64,000 nucleotides of DNA from Magnaporthiopsis rhizophila (lineage: Eukaryota > Ascomycota > Sordariomycetes > Magnaporthales > Magnaporthaceae): assembly GCA_003049465.1 (NCBI GenBank), contig PYSS01000054.1, positions 124,001-188,000 of the forward strand. Reading direction: 5' to 3'. The notes below the pieces were generated by a model. That model had not been told where the DNA came from. It worked only from the letters and a program-made list of their open reading frames with translations, and made no database searches. Positions 43,380-54,900 of this stretch are shown here, one piece after another (the stretch's first letter is position 1; each line of letters opens with the position of its first letter). Made by a program: the position numbers and the translations under genes.

Positions 43380-44087
43380 ATGATCCCAAAAAGAGCCACT
43401 GGCGGAGGTTGGCTAGACCGGCCACCCAGCCCCAACCCCCACACGATCACCAGCATCCTCAGATTCGCCACAGCCATCCTGCTACTGGTCCTGGCATTAC
43501 AATACCAAGACCTCTTTGAACCGCCAACCTCTCCCCTCCCCCAACACCGCTCCACCACCCCGAGCTGGGACTGGCTTCTACTCACCATCATGTGCGCCTA
43601 CACGGCAGCGCTTTGGCGGACCGCCGTCTTCATCACCAAACTCGTGACTGACGCGTCCTTTTCCTCCTACAGCAGCTGGCCCCGGCGCTGTTTCCTGACC
43701 GTCCTGGTATTTATCCTCCTCGCCCTCCTAACCGCCGACATGTATACGGCCACGGTCGAGTCGTCGCTCATGAACGCGAGCGGCTCGCTCAGTGTCGCAT
43801 TCGGTGTGGTGCCCGCCTGGAAGGGACTCAGCGCCGACGGGCTTTATAATGCCTACCATGCCGCCTGCCATCGCATCAACCGACAGCCGAGCGCGACATG
43901 TGTTGCGAGATATTACTGGCACTACGGCAGGGCGCTGCCCCGGAACCTGCAGCTGGCGTACCATGTCAATGAGGAGTACAACGTAGGTGTTTTGAAGTAT
44001 CTGCGGGGGGCGCCGAATGGGCTGCTGCTGTTGACGGGGATGTACCAGCTGGTGGGGGTTGTCATCAAGCATATAATTTTCCCATAG
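43380..44087 (+). CDS. Hypothetical four-transmembrane protein
   Basis: Intronless, 235 residues, ATG at 43380. Hydrophobic helices lie at ~26-46 (LRFATAILLLVLALQYQDLF), ~64-86 (WLLLTIMCAYTAALWRTAVF), ~104-124 (FLTVLVFILLALLTADMYTA) and ~212-233 (GLLLLTGMYQLVGVVIKHII). Between helices 3 and 4 is an ~85-residue soluble loop with two Cys (AACHRINRQPSATC), which would be extracytoplasmic if the short N-terminus is cytosolic. I recognise no family. It ends about 80 bp from the convergent xylanase gene on the other strand. Coding composition and clean start context support a real gene. Confidence 0.65.
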   Translation: MIPKRATGGGWLDRPPSPNPHTITSILRFATAILLLVLALQYQDLFEPPTSPLPQHRSTTPSWDWLLLTIMCAYTAALWRTAVFITKLVTDASFSSYSSWPRRCFLTVLVFILLALLTADMYTATVESSLMNASGSLSVAFGVVPAWKGLSADGLYNAYHAACHRINRQPSATCVARYYWHYGRALPRNLQLAYHVNEEYNVGVLKYLRGAPNGLLLLTGMYQLVGVVIKHIIFP

Positions 44088-44169
44088 TGGTTGGTGTATA
44101 GGCTATCACATTTAACTTTTCCCTATTATGCTACCTTTTTTACATGTGTTTAACATCCTCGTGGCAGTC

Positions 44170-45336
44170 CTACTGAAGAAGAGGCTTGGCCTCAATCCTC
44201 GACCGACGCCTCTTGCTACCGCACTTGGAATGCTTCTTCAGCACCTCGACGATGCCGCCGTAGGCCGGGTGCTTGCTAAAGTCGTCGAACCAGAGCGTGG
44301 CGGCGCCCTCGCCGGCAAAGACGTAGGGCACCCAGCTGAAGGCGTCGTAGAAGTCCCAGAGCGTGATGCCGACGCACTTCTTGACCTGGAGACAGGCCGC
44401 GGTGGACTATTTTGAGGAATTAGTTAGCCATAACGACTTTGGGGTATATGGCACGAAGCGAAAACAAAAAAAACTCACGTTTACGTAGACCTGTTTCTGC
44501 AGTTCGAGGTTGGTGGCATTGACAGGCAGCTGAATCCGCACGTCCAGCTCCGTCAGCGCAACCTCGACGCCCAGGTCGGCAAACGACTGGAACGCGGCCA
44601 CCTGCTTCTCCAGGCTCGGGGCCCGGTGCGCGACCAGATGGGCCTGGGCGCCGACGCCGTCGATGCGGATGCCCTCGTCCTGCAGCGTCTTGACCAACCT
44701 CGCCACAGCAGCAACTTTGGGGCCGGGAGACTCGAGATTATAGTCGTTGTAGTACAGCTTGGCGTGCGGGTCGGCCTTTGCGGCTTCGCGGAAGGCGAGC
44801 TTGATGTACTCCTCGCCCAGCACCCTGTAGAAGACCGACTTGCGCCACGAGCCGTCGTCCTCGAGCGCCTCGTTCACCACGTCCCAGGCGTAGCACCGGC
44901 CCTTCCAGTGGCCCGCCACGTTTTGGATGTGGCGCACAATGGCCTCACGCATTGTTTCCGGAGTCCACTGCTTCGCCTCGACCCAGGGGGCCAGCTGCGA
45001 GTGCCAGACCAGGGTGTGGCAGCGCAGCATCTGGCCGTTGCGGGCCGCGATGGACGACACCACCTCGCCTTCGGTGTAGTTGAACACGCCCTCCTCGGGC
45101 TCGACAAAGAGCCATTTCTGCCCGTTGGTCGCCGTCGTCTGCCCAAACTCGGAGACGTCGTTCAGGATGGCGTCGTACTTGGCGTACGACGCCTCCAGCC
45201 CCGCCCGTTCGCGCTGCCCGGGAGTGTCGGTGGCTGAGCCGAAGTACTTGAGCCCCGCGGCGCGCGCGTGCTTGTGCAGCTGCGCCGAGGCGGTCGCGAG
45301 GAGGAGAGGGAGGGCGGCGGCGACGGTGAGGTGCAT
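44170..45336 (-). CDS. Secreted GH10 endo-beta-1,4-xylanase
   Basis: Retaining xylanase that cleaves beta-1,4-xylan in plant cell walls. Exon 1 is 45336-44479 (286 codons), the intron 44478-44407 (GTGAGT...AATAG) and exon 2 44406-44170, 364 residues in all. A signal peptide (MHLTVAAALPLLLATASAQL) is followed by the TIM barrel: LKYFGSATD, WLFVEPEEGVFNYTEGE, RCHTLVWHSQLAPWV, YAWDVVNEAL with acid/base Glu at ~156, AKLYYNDYN, and VALTELDVRI with nucleophile Glu at ~263. Exon 2 supplies KCVGITLWDFYDAFSWVPYV. There is no carbohydrate-binding module, only a basic tail (CGSKRRSRIEAKPLLQ). The intron falls after QKQVYVN. A TATA-like element lies ~105 bp upstream. It is probably carbon-regulated, as is usual for xylanases, though no regulator site was verified. 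Confidence 0.94.
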
Positions 45337-47315
45337 GGTGAGCGACTCGCGTTGGGGACCAAGAGGGGAGGGAAACGAAGGAAAGGTGTTCCCATCGTCT
45401 GGCAGGACTGGCCTGGCCTGGTCTGGTCCGACTGAAGTACTTATAAAAGAGTACTTGGGGAGCGGGGGAAGGGCTCTCAAGGCCCGCCTACCCGCTCCAC
45501 CGCTTCTCCGATTCTCCCAACCGAGAGCTTGGGTCAGGCTCAAAAGGTGTCCCGCACCCGAGAGGATGGGTCCTATCGTGTCGTGACGTGCTCCAGCTGA
45601 GGAGACCTGTGCCTCGGCGCCGGGCGGGGATGCCTGTTTTGGCAGCGGTCGTGGGCCAGTGGCGGCCTTGGCTGGCCGGAAAAATTGTTCCCCAAGAGAG
45701 GCCTTTCTACTGGCCCAGCGTGGGCTCCATTGTTGACAATGGCAACGGTTGTATCTGCTAGTCTTGGCTGCTCGATTGTCCAATCATCCGCGGGGCGGTT
45801 AAAGTGCCCCTGGAAGAACTACCCGCCACCCCGCCTCCTCAGTTCCCCAACTCCGTGGAGCCGACCGTGCTTGGAGAATCCCTGATCCTTAGCCGAGCGA
45901 ATCGGCGAGGCCCCAGTTTCCCTTTGTTCTGCCGGCTTGGGCCGTTGCGTTTTGCACTCACGCGAAGGATTTAACCGTAGGGCCAGCCGGTAATTTGCTG
46001 GCGTCAAGCTCGCTTAAACGTCATGGACGAGGACGAGCACCCAGGCACAGTTAAGTTATCCTTTGCATTGTGGTGATTTGATAGAGTTTAGGGATAATTA
46101 CTACCTAGTCGTTTCACCGGTGGGACCATGCTTCCACGCATTTTGGTCACTGCAACGCCCCTGGCGGTCATGTTATGGGTCATGCTACGGCACGGGCTGT
46201 CGACGGTGGAATCCACATGCCTGATTCCCCTTTAACAGTCAGGCAACGGCGTGGTTATATTCCGCTCGTTGCCTCCAGCCCACATACATAGTCGGCCACA
46301 CTTGCTCTTCACCAACACTGCGTTCCTGGGAAATCAGGGCATCAGCATCGTGACAAGGGGCGTTCTGGACATGGCCATCGTTCCCGAGTCACAACGCGAC
46401 CACCCAGTCAGCCCCACATCCCAAGGGAGGCATGGTGCCGGCAGTTTTGTCTATCAGATCAGAGATCTTCCCGGGGAGGCCAGGGGGTTGTGGCTACAAG
46501 AACAATACGTGCTTGGGAGGTCATCAGGGCCGAGTTTTACTGCCATGGTGCTGCAAATCGACCTCTGGAGGCTGCCATGTCCCTGAAGCAGTCTCGCAAG
46601 CGCTCGGGAGACTCCCACCGGACACGCAGGCGCGCATCAGAAGCCTTGCCCGGAGCGTCTGTGTTCATGACCTGGTGAAGACGCGCGAACATGGGACTTT
46701 TTGTCGATGCTCGGGTAAGTGAGAGGCCTGGGTTTGGCTGACGATGCCAATCCACAACCATGTCTTTGTGCAAATGTCAGACTCCCGGCTTGCCAGGCTG
46801 GTCGATGTCAGCGACAGCAGCAGCCGGCCGGACTGCCGGTGGCTTGAGATCAAGTTTGCGTTGGCGGATGGGGTAGCGCGAGGAAACCACCAACGGACGG
46901 CTGCCAGGGCGGCCCGCAGCGCTGCTTCCTGCCCTCCATGGCGTCACCCGGGCGTATCACCGGCCGTCAAGACCCCGGCGACGGTGGGCCTATCAGCGGA
47001 ACCGCATTGCCATGTCACTTAGGGTAGGGGGCGTGTCCAAGATTCTGGACAGAGATATCAGCCCATAGAGGCCGCAGCCCTGTCTATACTCTCATTTTTG
47101 CCTTTTTGGGACAAATATGAGCGGAGAGGCTTATAGCTTTGGCATGACCTGACGGTACTTGACCTGCAGGCAGTGTCCCCATGTCTGCATTTCTCATGAT
47201 GGGCTTTGTACGTTGGAAGCATCTCCGAAGAGAGAGCCATGATCGTTTAAATCTGGGAAAGAGTCCTCTTTTTTAAGAAGAAAGGGAGGGATCTATTCGC
47301 CCAAGACGGCACAGA
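45337..47315. other. Intergenic region
   Basis: About 2 kb with no recognisable gene. The first ~110 bp hold the GH10 core promoter. Open frames at 46251-46722 overlap one another and lack any domain resemblance. Confidence 0.45.
45440..45446 (-). promoter_or_regulatory. TATA-like box of the GH10 gene
   Basis: TTTATAAG on the minus strand about 105 bp upstream of the xylanase ATG. Confidence 0.4.
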
Positions 47316-47944
47316 TGGACGCCGTTCATCTACACAATGGGCAAGAAGCCCGAGCCGGGCTACGTGCTCCGGCCGCCGTCGCTGCAGGGCCGCGAGGCGA
47401 TCGTGTACCTGAGCTTCATCATCGACTACTACGACTCCCTGCCCGACATTACGGCGTTTGTGCACGCCGGCAGGGAGCAGCGGCACAACTCGGAGCTGGG
47501 CCCCTCGACGGCCACCATCCTCGAGAACCTGCGGGTCGACACGGTCCGCCGCCGCGGCTACGTCAACCTGCGCTGCAAGCACGACCCGGGCTGCCCGACC
47601 GACGTGAACCCGCTGGAGCCGTCCCCGTCAGACGTGGGCGCGGCGACGTCCGCGCCCATTACGCCGACGTCTACATGGAGCTGTTCAACGTGTCGCGGGA
47701 CGCCATCCCGAAGCAGCTGGGCCACCCGTGCTGCGCCCAGTTCGCCGTCACGCGCGACCGCATCCGCGAGAGGCCGCGCGAGGATTACGTGCGCATGCGC
47801 CGCTGGGCCATGGAGCAGACCGTCACCACCAGCTTCAACGTCGGCTGGGTGTTTGAGACGACGTGGCACGTCGTCTTTGGCATGCCGCCCATCTACTGTC
47901 CGGCGGTCGAGGTGTGCAAGCGCGCGCTGTACGGCTGGTGCTAG
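47316..47944 (+). pseudogene. DUF3431 gene relic: missing 5' part and frameshifted
   Basis: DUF3431 proteins are fungal (and bacterial) proteins of unknown function, often membrane-anchored or secreted. The first frame reads WTPFIYTM..., then GREAIVYLSFIIDYYDSLPD and ITAFVHAGREQRHNS, matching the middle of the domain, up to ~47630. The domain then resumes one frame over as AHYADVYMELFNVSRDAIP, CCAQFAVTRDRIRERPREDY, SFNVGWVFETTWHVVFGM and CPAVEVCKRALYGWC, ending at 47944. Joining the two needs one extra base; no GT-AG intron fits. The usual upstream part of the domain (membrane anchor and first ~60 residues) is not found in the 300 bp before it. The CACAG at ~47310-47314 could be an old splice acceptor. 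Two independent defects favour a pseudogene; a base-calling error could explain only one of them. Confidence 0.78.
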
Positions 47945-48387
47945 ATACCCAAGGAGGGGTTGAAGAGCCTACCGTCGGATCAAAAGGAGCTGGCGAGTTA
48001 GCTGTAAAGACGATAGCGGATAGATACAGAGGATACGGCATTATAGATTGGATTTCGCGCATCATTACCGCGGCCCCTCCTTTATTGCTGCGTCAGCGGA
48101 GGCGTGCCGTTGGAGAAACCTGGAAAGAGAGGGACGTCGATGGCTGCGTGGTAATACGCTAGATATTAGCCATAACCGCAGACCACCATGATTGGACACC
48201 TGGATATCGGCGATGCGAAGCAATATCAGCCGGCCGCAACCTGCCATGCCGGCAGATGGGGTTGCAGATGCCGATGGCCGTATGTCGATTTCTGCGATAT
48301 AAGTACTCGACCTTGTCTTTCTGCCGTCTCCGCTGTGCTACTCAAAAACTACCAGCTCGCTCGCTCGCTCGCCCACTCACTTGCAAA
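47945..48387. other. Intergenic region with promoter of the DUF1996 gene
   Basis: Contains TATAAG at 48298-48303 and a (GCTC)n-like leader at 48356-48372. No gene. Confidence 0.45.
48298..48303 (+). promoter_or_regulatory. TATA-like box of the DUF1996 gene
   Basis: TATAAG ~90 bp upstream of the ATG at 48388. Confidence 0.4.
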
Positions 48388-49507
48388 ATGCTCCCCAAGC
48401 ACGCATACTACTTGGCTCTCGCCACGCTCGCCGCGGCGCAGCGCTGGATCGGTCTCAACCACCTCCGCTTCGGCTGCTCGCAGCTGACCATCGAGCGTCT
48501 CGACCCGCTCGTCGACCCGGGCCTGATCCCCAGCCCGCACACGCACCAGGTGGTGGGCGGCAACGCCTTCAACGCCAGCATGCCGTACAACACCGACATC
48601 TCGCAGCTGGCCACCTGCACGACCTGCAACCCGTCCGACGACCTGTCCAACTACTGGACCGCCAACGTCTATTACCGGTCCCCCACCAACGGCAGCTACC
48701 GGCGCGTGCCCCAGGTGCCCAACCGGCTCCTGTTTGGCGACCTGTTCACGACCGAGACGGCCGGGGGCATGACGGTTTACTACATCGCCACGAAAAAGAA
48801 CACGGTGACGGCGTTCAGGCCCGGGTTCCGCATGTTCGTGGGCGACGTCATGAGGCGCACGCCGCTGTACAAGATGCAGAGCTGCTTCCGGTGCTACTCC
48901 GGGCCGGACTATGGCGGCGACGATTTGGCGCCGTGCAGCGACCCGCGCGTCGACTTTGAAGGGTTCCCCACGCGGCCGTGTCCCGGCGGCATACGCTCCA
49001 ACATCTTGTACCCTACCTGCTGGGACGGCAAGAATCTCGACAGCCCCAGCCACAAGGACCACGTGGCGTATCCTATAACTGGGCCGGCGGACTTTTTGAC
49101 CACGGGGGACTGTCCGGCCAGCCACCCGGTCAAGATTCCACAGCTGATGCTGGAGGTGGGTGCTGTGTTGGATAAGACGACGAATTGGGATTATACATAC
49201 AAAGGACTGACAGGCATCAGATCGTCTGGAACACAACCGGCTTCAATGACAAGTCGCTCTGGCCGGCCGACGGTTCGCAGCCGTTCGTGCTGAGCACGGG
49301 GGACACGACCGGCTACGGCCAGCACGGCGATTACGTCTTCGGCTGGAAGGACGACGCCCTGCAGCGCGCCATGGACGAGAACGGCTGCTTCAACGCCGAG
49401 CAGTGTGGGCGCCAGCGGACGCAGGACGTTGCTGTGGCGAACCGCTGCGTTATTCCCAAGACGGTTAAAGAGGATGTTGACGGATGTGAGTGTTCTTTGC
49501 GAGGCAA

Positions 49508-49559
<52 letters not shown>

Positions 49560-49676
49560 TTTTTTTTNNNNNNNNNNNNNNNTTTTTTTTTTTTTTTTTT
49601 TTTTTTGTTGGCCTGGGGTTTGCTAACACTGCGACTTTTAGGGATGGACGCGCTTCCGGGGTTGGGGATGGCTTGA
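48388..49676 (+). CDS. Secreted DUF1996 protein; second intron filled by poly(T) with an assembly gap
   Basis: DUF1996 proteins are secreted fungal proteins of unknown activity, often found with cell-wall or plant-wall enzymes. Exons are 48388-49155, 49221-49485 and 49642-49676, for 355 residues. A signal peptide (MLPKHAYYLALATLAAAQ) leads to the family blocks: IERLDPLVDPGLIPSPHTHQ, VVGGNAFNASMPYNTDI, CTTCNPSDDLSNYWTANVYY, FRPGFRMFVGD, CWDGKNLDSPSHKDHVAYP and WNTTGFNDKSLWP. Exon 3 restores the ending VDGWMDALPGLGMA. The GTGAGT...TTTTAG intron 2 (49486-49641) contains about 90 T residues around 15 Ns, so its real length is unknown. Twelve or more Cys suggest disulfides. Intron 1 is 49156-49220. 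Confidence 0.9.
49511..49606. repeat. Long poly(T) tract with assembly gap (N at 49568-49582)
   Basis: An almost pure T run with single G interruptions near 49560 and 49607 and 15 undetermined bases. It fills intron 2 of the DUF1996 gene and doubles as an extreme polypyrimidine tract before the acceptor. Confidence 0.9.
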
Positions 49677-49910
49677 TGGAACTGCAGATATCACGGGTAG
49701 GATGCTTTCGGGGAACATGATTGCAAGTCGGACATGTGTACGGATATTTACCGAATGTCTTGCTCTCGTGCGTAATATTGTATAGGTATTGGAAAGAAAC
49801 GTCTGGCTCGCTCGTGATAATAATCCGTTATGTAGCGGTATCGGGTGTTTAGTCCCACCGATAACTACAGCCACATAACGTTGCCACAGCAACGCTGCAG
49901 CATCCGCCCA
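49677..49910. other. Intergenic region between the DUF1996 gene and tRNA-Leu
   Basis: The 3' flank of the DUF1996 gene and the upstream side of the tRNA. No other feature seen. Confidence 0.4.
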
Positions 49911-50006
49911 GGTCAGATGGCCGAGTTGGTTATGGCGTAGGATTAAGGTTTTCGTAACAGTCTTCCTATGGAGCAATCCGCGTGGGTTCGAGTCCCACTC
50001 TGATCA
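49911..50006 (+). tRNA. tRNA-Leu (anticodon AAG) with a 14-nt intron
   Basis: The acceptor stem GGTCAGA (49911-49917) pairs with TCTGATC (49999-50005), with discriminator A at 50006. The D-arm is GCCGAGTTGGTTATGGC. The anticodon stem TAGGA/TCCTA encloses TTAAGG, giving anticodon AAG at 49945-49947, and an intron at 49949-49962 one base after the anticodon, the canonical site. A long variable arm (TGGAGCAATCCGC) marks a class II tRNA. The T-arm is GTGGG-TTCGAGT-CCCAC, and a TTTTT Pol III stop follows at ~50012-50016. Confidence 0.95.
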
Positions 50007-50300
50007 GTCGATTTTTCGAGCGTCACCAGCCCGATTTTTTTTTATTTTTTATTTTTATTTTGTGTTAATTACCACCCCTTTATTTACAGCCCCTTTCCAG
50101 CACGTCCAAGTAGCCTTGCCATTGCCCGGCAGCGACAACCCGATAGGGTTTATCCAATACGTCTTCGATGTTTGCATGGGCTCAACTGTCGAGACGGAGT
50201 GCGTTAGACGCTAAATGATGCTGCCCGTTTAAAGTCCATCCGATTCTTTTTTGCCAAAACTCGTCACGTCATAAATGCACAACACAACAACACGGCTAGG

Positions 50301-50846
50301 CTAATCCATCCTCCGCCACCACAACACCCCCTCATTTCCTCCATCCCTTTTCGACCCGATCCTCAGCAGCCTTCCCCCTTCGTAAAGCGTATAGTTTCGC
50401 AGCTGCAGCTTGCCCACCCAGCTGGGCACGTGCGCCACCGTCAGCGGGCCGTGGAAGATCTGGCCCGACGTGTTGGTGGCGGGGATCGCGTCGCTGACCG
50501 TCACGGGCCCCGCGTACGCCACCATGTGCCGCGCCACGTTGGCCCAGTCGGCGTCGCTCTGCCCGGCCTCGGGCGGGAACGTGAGCCCTTTTGGCCGGTC
50601 CTCGGGGTCCGTCGACGTGATGGTCGCGGTGACGAAGCCGGATTTTGTGTAGACGAGGATTCCCGACGGGTTTTGGCCGTAGGCTTCGTCTGGGACCGGG
50701 ACGCCGTTGAGGGTTCTGTCGCGTGTGTGTTAGTTTTTCGTGGTTCGTTTTTAGGGAGCAGATGTCATCCCAGGAGAAACGCACGTGCTCGTGTTCAGCA
50801 GCGTATAGGTGCCCGCCAGGACGCCAAGGATGCTGTCAGCCCTCAT
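50301..50846 (-). CDS. Lipocalin-like domain protein (Lipocalin_5 type)
   Basis: Exon 1 is 50846-50785, the intron 50784-50716 (GTGCGT...GACAG) and exon 2 50715-50301, encoding 158 residues. The fold is inferred from the pattern SILGVLAGTYTLLNT, NPSGILVYTKSGFVTATITS, VARHMVAYAGPVTVSD, GPLTVAHVPSWVGKLQLRNY and GGRLLRIGSKRD. These are alternating beta strands with the Gly-x-Tyr/Trp start and the closing LxL strand of small lipocalin-like proteins, often met as accessory genes beside fungal secondary-metabolite or oxidative enzymes. No signal peptide, so probably intracellular. The ligand is unknown. A TATAAAAT lies ~145 bp upstream. There is no biosynthetic gene next to it here. Confidence 0.78.
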
Positions 50847-51906
50847 CTTGTCGGCGGCGTGTGTGTTTGTGTGTGGTCAGTGACGACGAGTAGTGCCGAG
50901 GGTCTGGGCCTTTTGATAGTTCAACGGCGCACAACAGACGATGTCCTGTTCGACGAAACAGGAACGTTGGACGTGCAGCCGGCCGATATTTTATACTCCA
51001 TCGAAAGGGTCGCAATCCTGTCCCTGCAACGTCCATCTCGCGTCATCCGAACCCGCCGCGACGTGGTTTTGCAAAGTCCAATCCTCATTTGCCACCCAAG
51101 GCCTAGGCAGGCCTGCGGTCAGCGAATACCAGCTGAGTCCTGGCTTTCTTTTCGTCCTGCCTCTTTGGGACCGGCTATACCGGGCGTCGACACGTGGTTG
51201 GTTCATTAACCCTGCGATGAAAACATCCTCGTTCCCCACCACAGCCGTTATGCATCGGTGGCTGGGCAGGTCTACCAAAAGAAGGAAAAACCTGGACGTT
51301 TTTCTTCGGTCGACGTGCCGTGCTGCCCGTGTTCTCGCCCAAGTCGAGGGGAACCTAGGCGACAGGATCTGGGGCTGTGGGACTCGGTAAAGGCGCCGAG
51401 ATCGACACCTGCGCCGCCAATATTTTCAGGTCGCTTTTCGCCAAGGCTGTTTGTCATGGCTGGGGCCACCCAGACAGGCGTGGAAATGACATGAACCCCA
51501 CAAAGTCGGCTCGACCGCGGCGTTATTGGGCTTTCCAAGCAAGGTGATGAAGGGCTTGGGATGCGGCCCGCTGACTTCGGTCCCCACTGAAGGCCACGTG
51601 TGAACGGCCAATATCGTGCTACTACTATAAGGCAGTCAGTAATGTCAGTGACAGCGTCGAACAGAACACAATCTTAGGTTTCCAAAAGAACGTGGTATAA
51701 TGCGCCTCTACCGTTTATATAGGTGCCTGTTATTACGCCTGTTCCCGCCTGTTCCCGAAAAGCCGTCAAATCCATCCTAGTCCAACACCGCATCCCAGAA
51801 ATGACATCCTTCCACAGTATTACCACTCATCACCAAATATCCCAGCTCTTTGCCTAGATTCTATCTACACTGCCCCTAAGCGTCAACGACTTAGGTTCTA
51901 CACTGC
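50847..51906. other. Intergenic region
   Basis: Promoter of the lipocalin-like gene, then the 3' side of the histidine kinase gene. No other gene seen. Confidence 0.4.
50988..50995 (-). promoter_or_regulatory. TATA box of the lipocalin-like gene
   Basis: TATAAAAT on the minus strand, ~145 bp upstream of the ATG at 50846. Confidence 0.45.
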
Positions 51907-54900
51907 CTAAGCAGTCAATAGCTTGTTCACCTTGGCAAGTAGCTCTGGTATCCTAAAAGGTTTGGAAACCACATCGTCCATACCGCTGCTCCGCGCCTTG
52001 GCCATCTGCTCGTCGCGCACGTTGGCCGTCACGGCTATAACCGGGACGTGTCGCCTGATGCGCCCGTCGCTTTCCATCTTGCGGATCTCCGAAACGCACG
52101 TGAGACCATCCATGTTGGGCATCTCGAGGTCCATCAGGATGATGGACAAATGGGGTCGCTGACCCTCACGGCCACCCAGCTCGTCGGCCTTGCGCACCCG
52201 AAAGTTGGTGGTGTCGAGAAAGGCCAGGGCCTCGAGACCGTCGTTGGCCGTGTGAACTGTGCAGCCGGCCTTGCGCAGCTGCGTGACCAGTACCTTTTGG
52301 TTGATCAGGTTGTCTTCGACGACCAGGATGTGCATGTCCTTGGCCGGCACCCCTACCGGCGCCGCCGTCGCAGACCTCATGGTGGAGACCCTGGTGGTAA
52401 CACGGTTTCCCGCCGTCGTCACCGCCACCGTCGCCGCCGCCTTTGTCGCCACCAGGCTGGCCGCAGGGCCTCCGCTGGACGCAAAGTCCTGGCGCTGAGG
52501 TGTCATCTGCAGGCTGTGGAGCGACGACGGATCGGCGCCGAGGTGATGCTCGATCGGGTGGCGCTGCTCTTCGTCGTTCTGTCGCTGCTGCTGCTGCTGT
52601 TGCTGCTCTTCTTGCGTGAGAGGCGATGAATATTCGTCAACTAACGACGGGCCGAGATGCGATGGGCGCCGGGGAAGTCGTTTAGCTTGCACGAAAAAGC
52701 CAAAGAGGCTGCCCCCACCCGCCTCGGAGGCCACGCCGATCTGGCCGCCGTGGAGCTCGGCGAGCCGCTTGGAGATGAAGAGGCCGAGGCCGCTGCCACC
52801 GTACTGGGCGTGGGTGCGCGGCGAGGCCTGTTTGAAGCGCTGGAAAAGCATCTGCTTCTCGGCCTCGCTGAGCCCACAGCCCGTGTCCTGGACCTGGAAG
52901 TTGATGTACAGCACCTCGCCAATGCCCCATTCTTCTGAGGCTGTGACGCCCACGTTGCTCGTCTTGGTAGGCACGTACTGGAAGCCGGCGTGGATTTGGC
53001 GCGCGTCGGGCGGGGCGAGCGAGGCGCCCACACCGACAGTGATGAGACGCTTGCCGCTGACGGGCGCCGTGAACTTGATGGCGTTGGTCATCAGGTTGAT
53101 CAAGACCTGCAGCACGCGACTGGGATCGAGAGTGACCCAGTCGACAGCTAGCTCGTCGAAGAGCGGGTGCGTCTGGATCTCGACCTCGATACGTTTCGCC
53201 TGCAGCTCAGGGTCGAACATCTTGACGGCGCGCCGGAGGATGGTGAGCGGCTGCGTGGGCACGGGCGTGATGAGCAGCAGATTGGAGTCCAGCTTGGAGA
53301 TGGTCAGGATGTCGTCGACGATGGACTTTTGGTGCTGCACGCAGAGCGCAATGGTATGAGCTGCCTCGACGCACGATTCGATAACATCGGTTGAGGGCGG
53401 GCCTTTAGCTCCCGCTTCGGCCAGGGCCGACGAGATGTCGTCGGCGCACTGCAGAATAGCGCTGAGCGGATTTCGCATCTCGTGCTGTGTCGTGACGGGT
53501 TCCGGTTAGCCTCACTGTCTCCTCTCTTGCCGTCAAGCATCCTTTGTGTACGTGGCAACTGACCGACGTGATATCTATAAATTCGTTCTGCTGGCGACGT
53601 GTCTCCTCGGCCTCTTGCAGCTGGCGGTGCTGCAGCCCCTGGGCCCATTTGAGATGGGAGATGTCGGTGATGGAGCCCATGATGGAGCGCAGGGTGCCGT
53701 CCGAGGCGAGCTCTGGATGGGCGTTGAGTAGAACCCAGTAGTCGATGGACTCGCCGTGCAGGTTCACGGACGACTGGGCGCGCGATCTCTTCTTGAGCTG
53801 CAGCTCGCCGGACCAGGGCTCCTGGTCCTGGACGAGACGGCGCCAGCCGGCCTCCATGGTCTCGACGCTGGACTCGAGGATGAAGTCCATCCACGACATC
53901 TCGTACTCGTACTGGCTGTCGCGCGGGTGGTCTGTCATCTCGAAGAAGCGGTCGTTTGCCTCGCGCAGCACGCCGTCGGGGCTGATGAGGAACATGCCCA
54001 AGGGCGAGAGCTCCGTCATGCGGCGCAGGCGGCTGGCCTGCAGGGTCAGCTGCTCCGTGAGCTGCTCGCGTTCTAGGGCGGCCGTCTCGGCGGCATTGCG
54101 GCTGCGCCGGACCTCGTCCTCGAACAGGATGACCGAGGCCAGCGAGGTGGCGAGCTGGCGGTTCAAGGTGGCGATGAAGGCCTTGTAGGCCTCGTCGTAA
54201 GGGCGGCGCGGGTTCACGCCCAGGACGAGGAAGGCCAGGACGACGTCACCGTTGGTGGGGCGGACGGGGAAGATGATGGCCTCGCGGCAGGGGTCGCCGA
54301 AGCCGCGCCAGGCGATGCCCTCGAGCAGGGTTTCGGGCAGGGTGCCGTCGCGGGTGTGCAGCAGCGTGGGCTCGCGGGTGCGCATGGCTTCGCGGAAGGA
54401 CGGCACGAAGCCCTCGCGGCTGCGCTTCAGGTCCAGCTGCTGCGGGGCGGTCGGGTGGTTCGGCGGCACGGCGATGGAGCCCTCGAGGTGGCAGCACTTG
54501 AGCGACAGGGTGCTGCCGGATGAGGTGGACGAGTTCTCGGGGTCCTCGATGTCGCCGAGCGAGTAGAGCAGGGCAAAGGGCACGTCGTAGACGTTGTCCT
54601 CGAGGGCCTCGAGCACGAGGCGCCAGAACTGCTTGACCGACTTGGCGTGGGCCGTGTGGCTGCCGAGGCGGTTGATGGTCTGCAGCCAGCGCTGGTTGAG
54701 CACGGTCTGGGTGGTGTTGAAGGGCGCGTTGTAGAAGCCGAGGATGCGGCTGGTGCCTCCGTAGAGCGGCACAAAGGCCCACGAGTAAAACGTCTCGAGT
54801 ATCAGGCCATCGCGGTGCAGGATCAGGCAGTCGTTGTCCTTGCGCACGCTGATGCCGGTGCGGGCGCACTCGGCGAAGAGGGGGCCGGCGTAGTCCCAGA

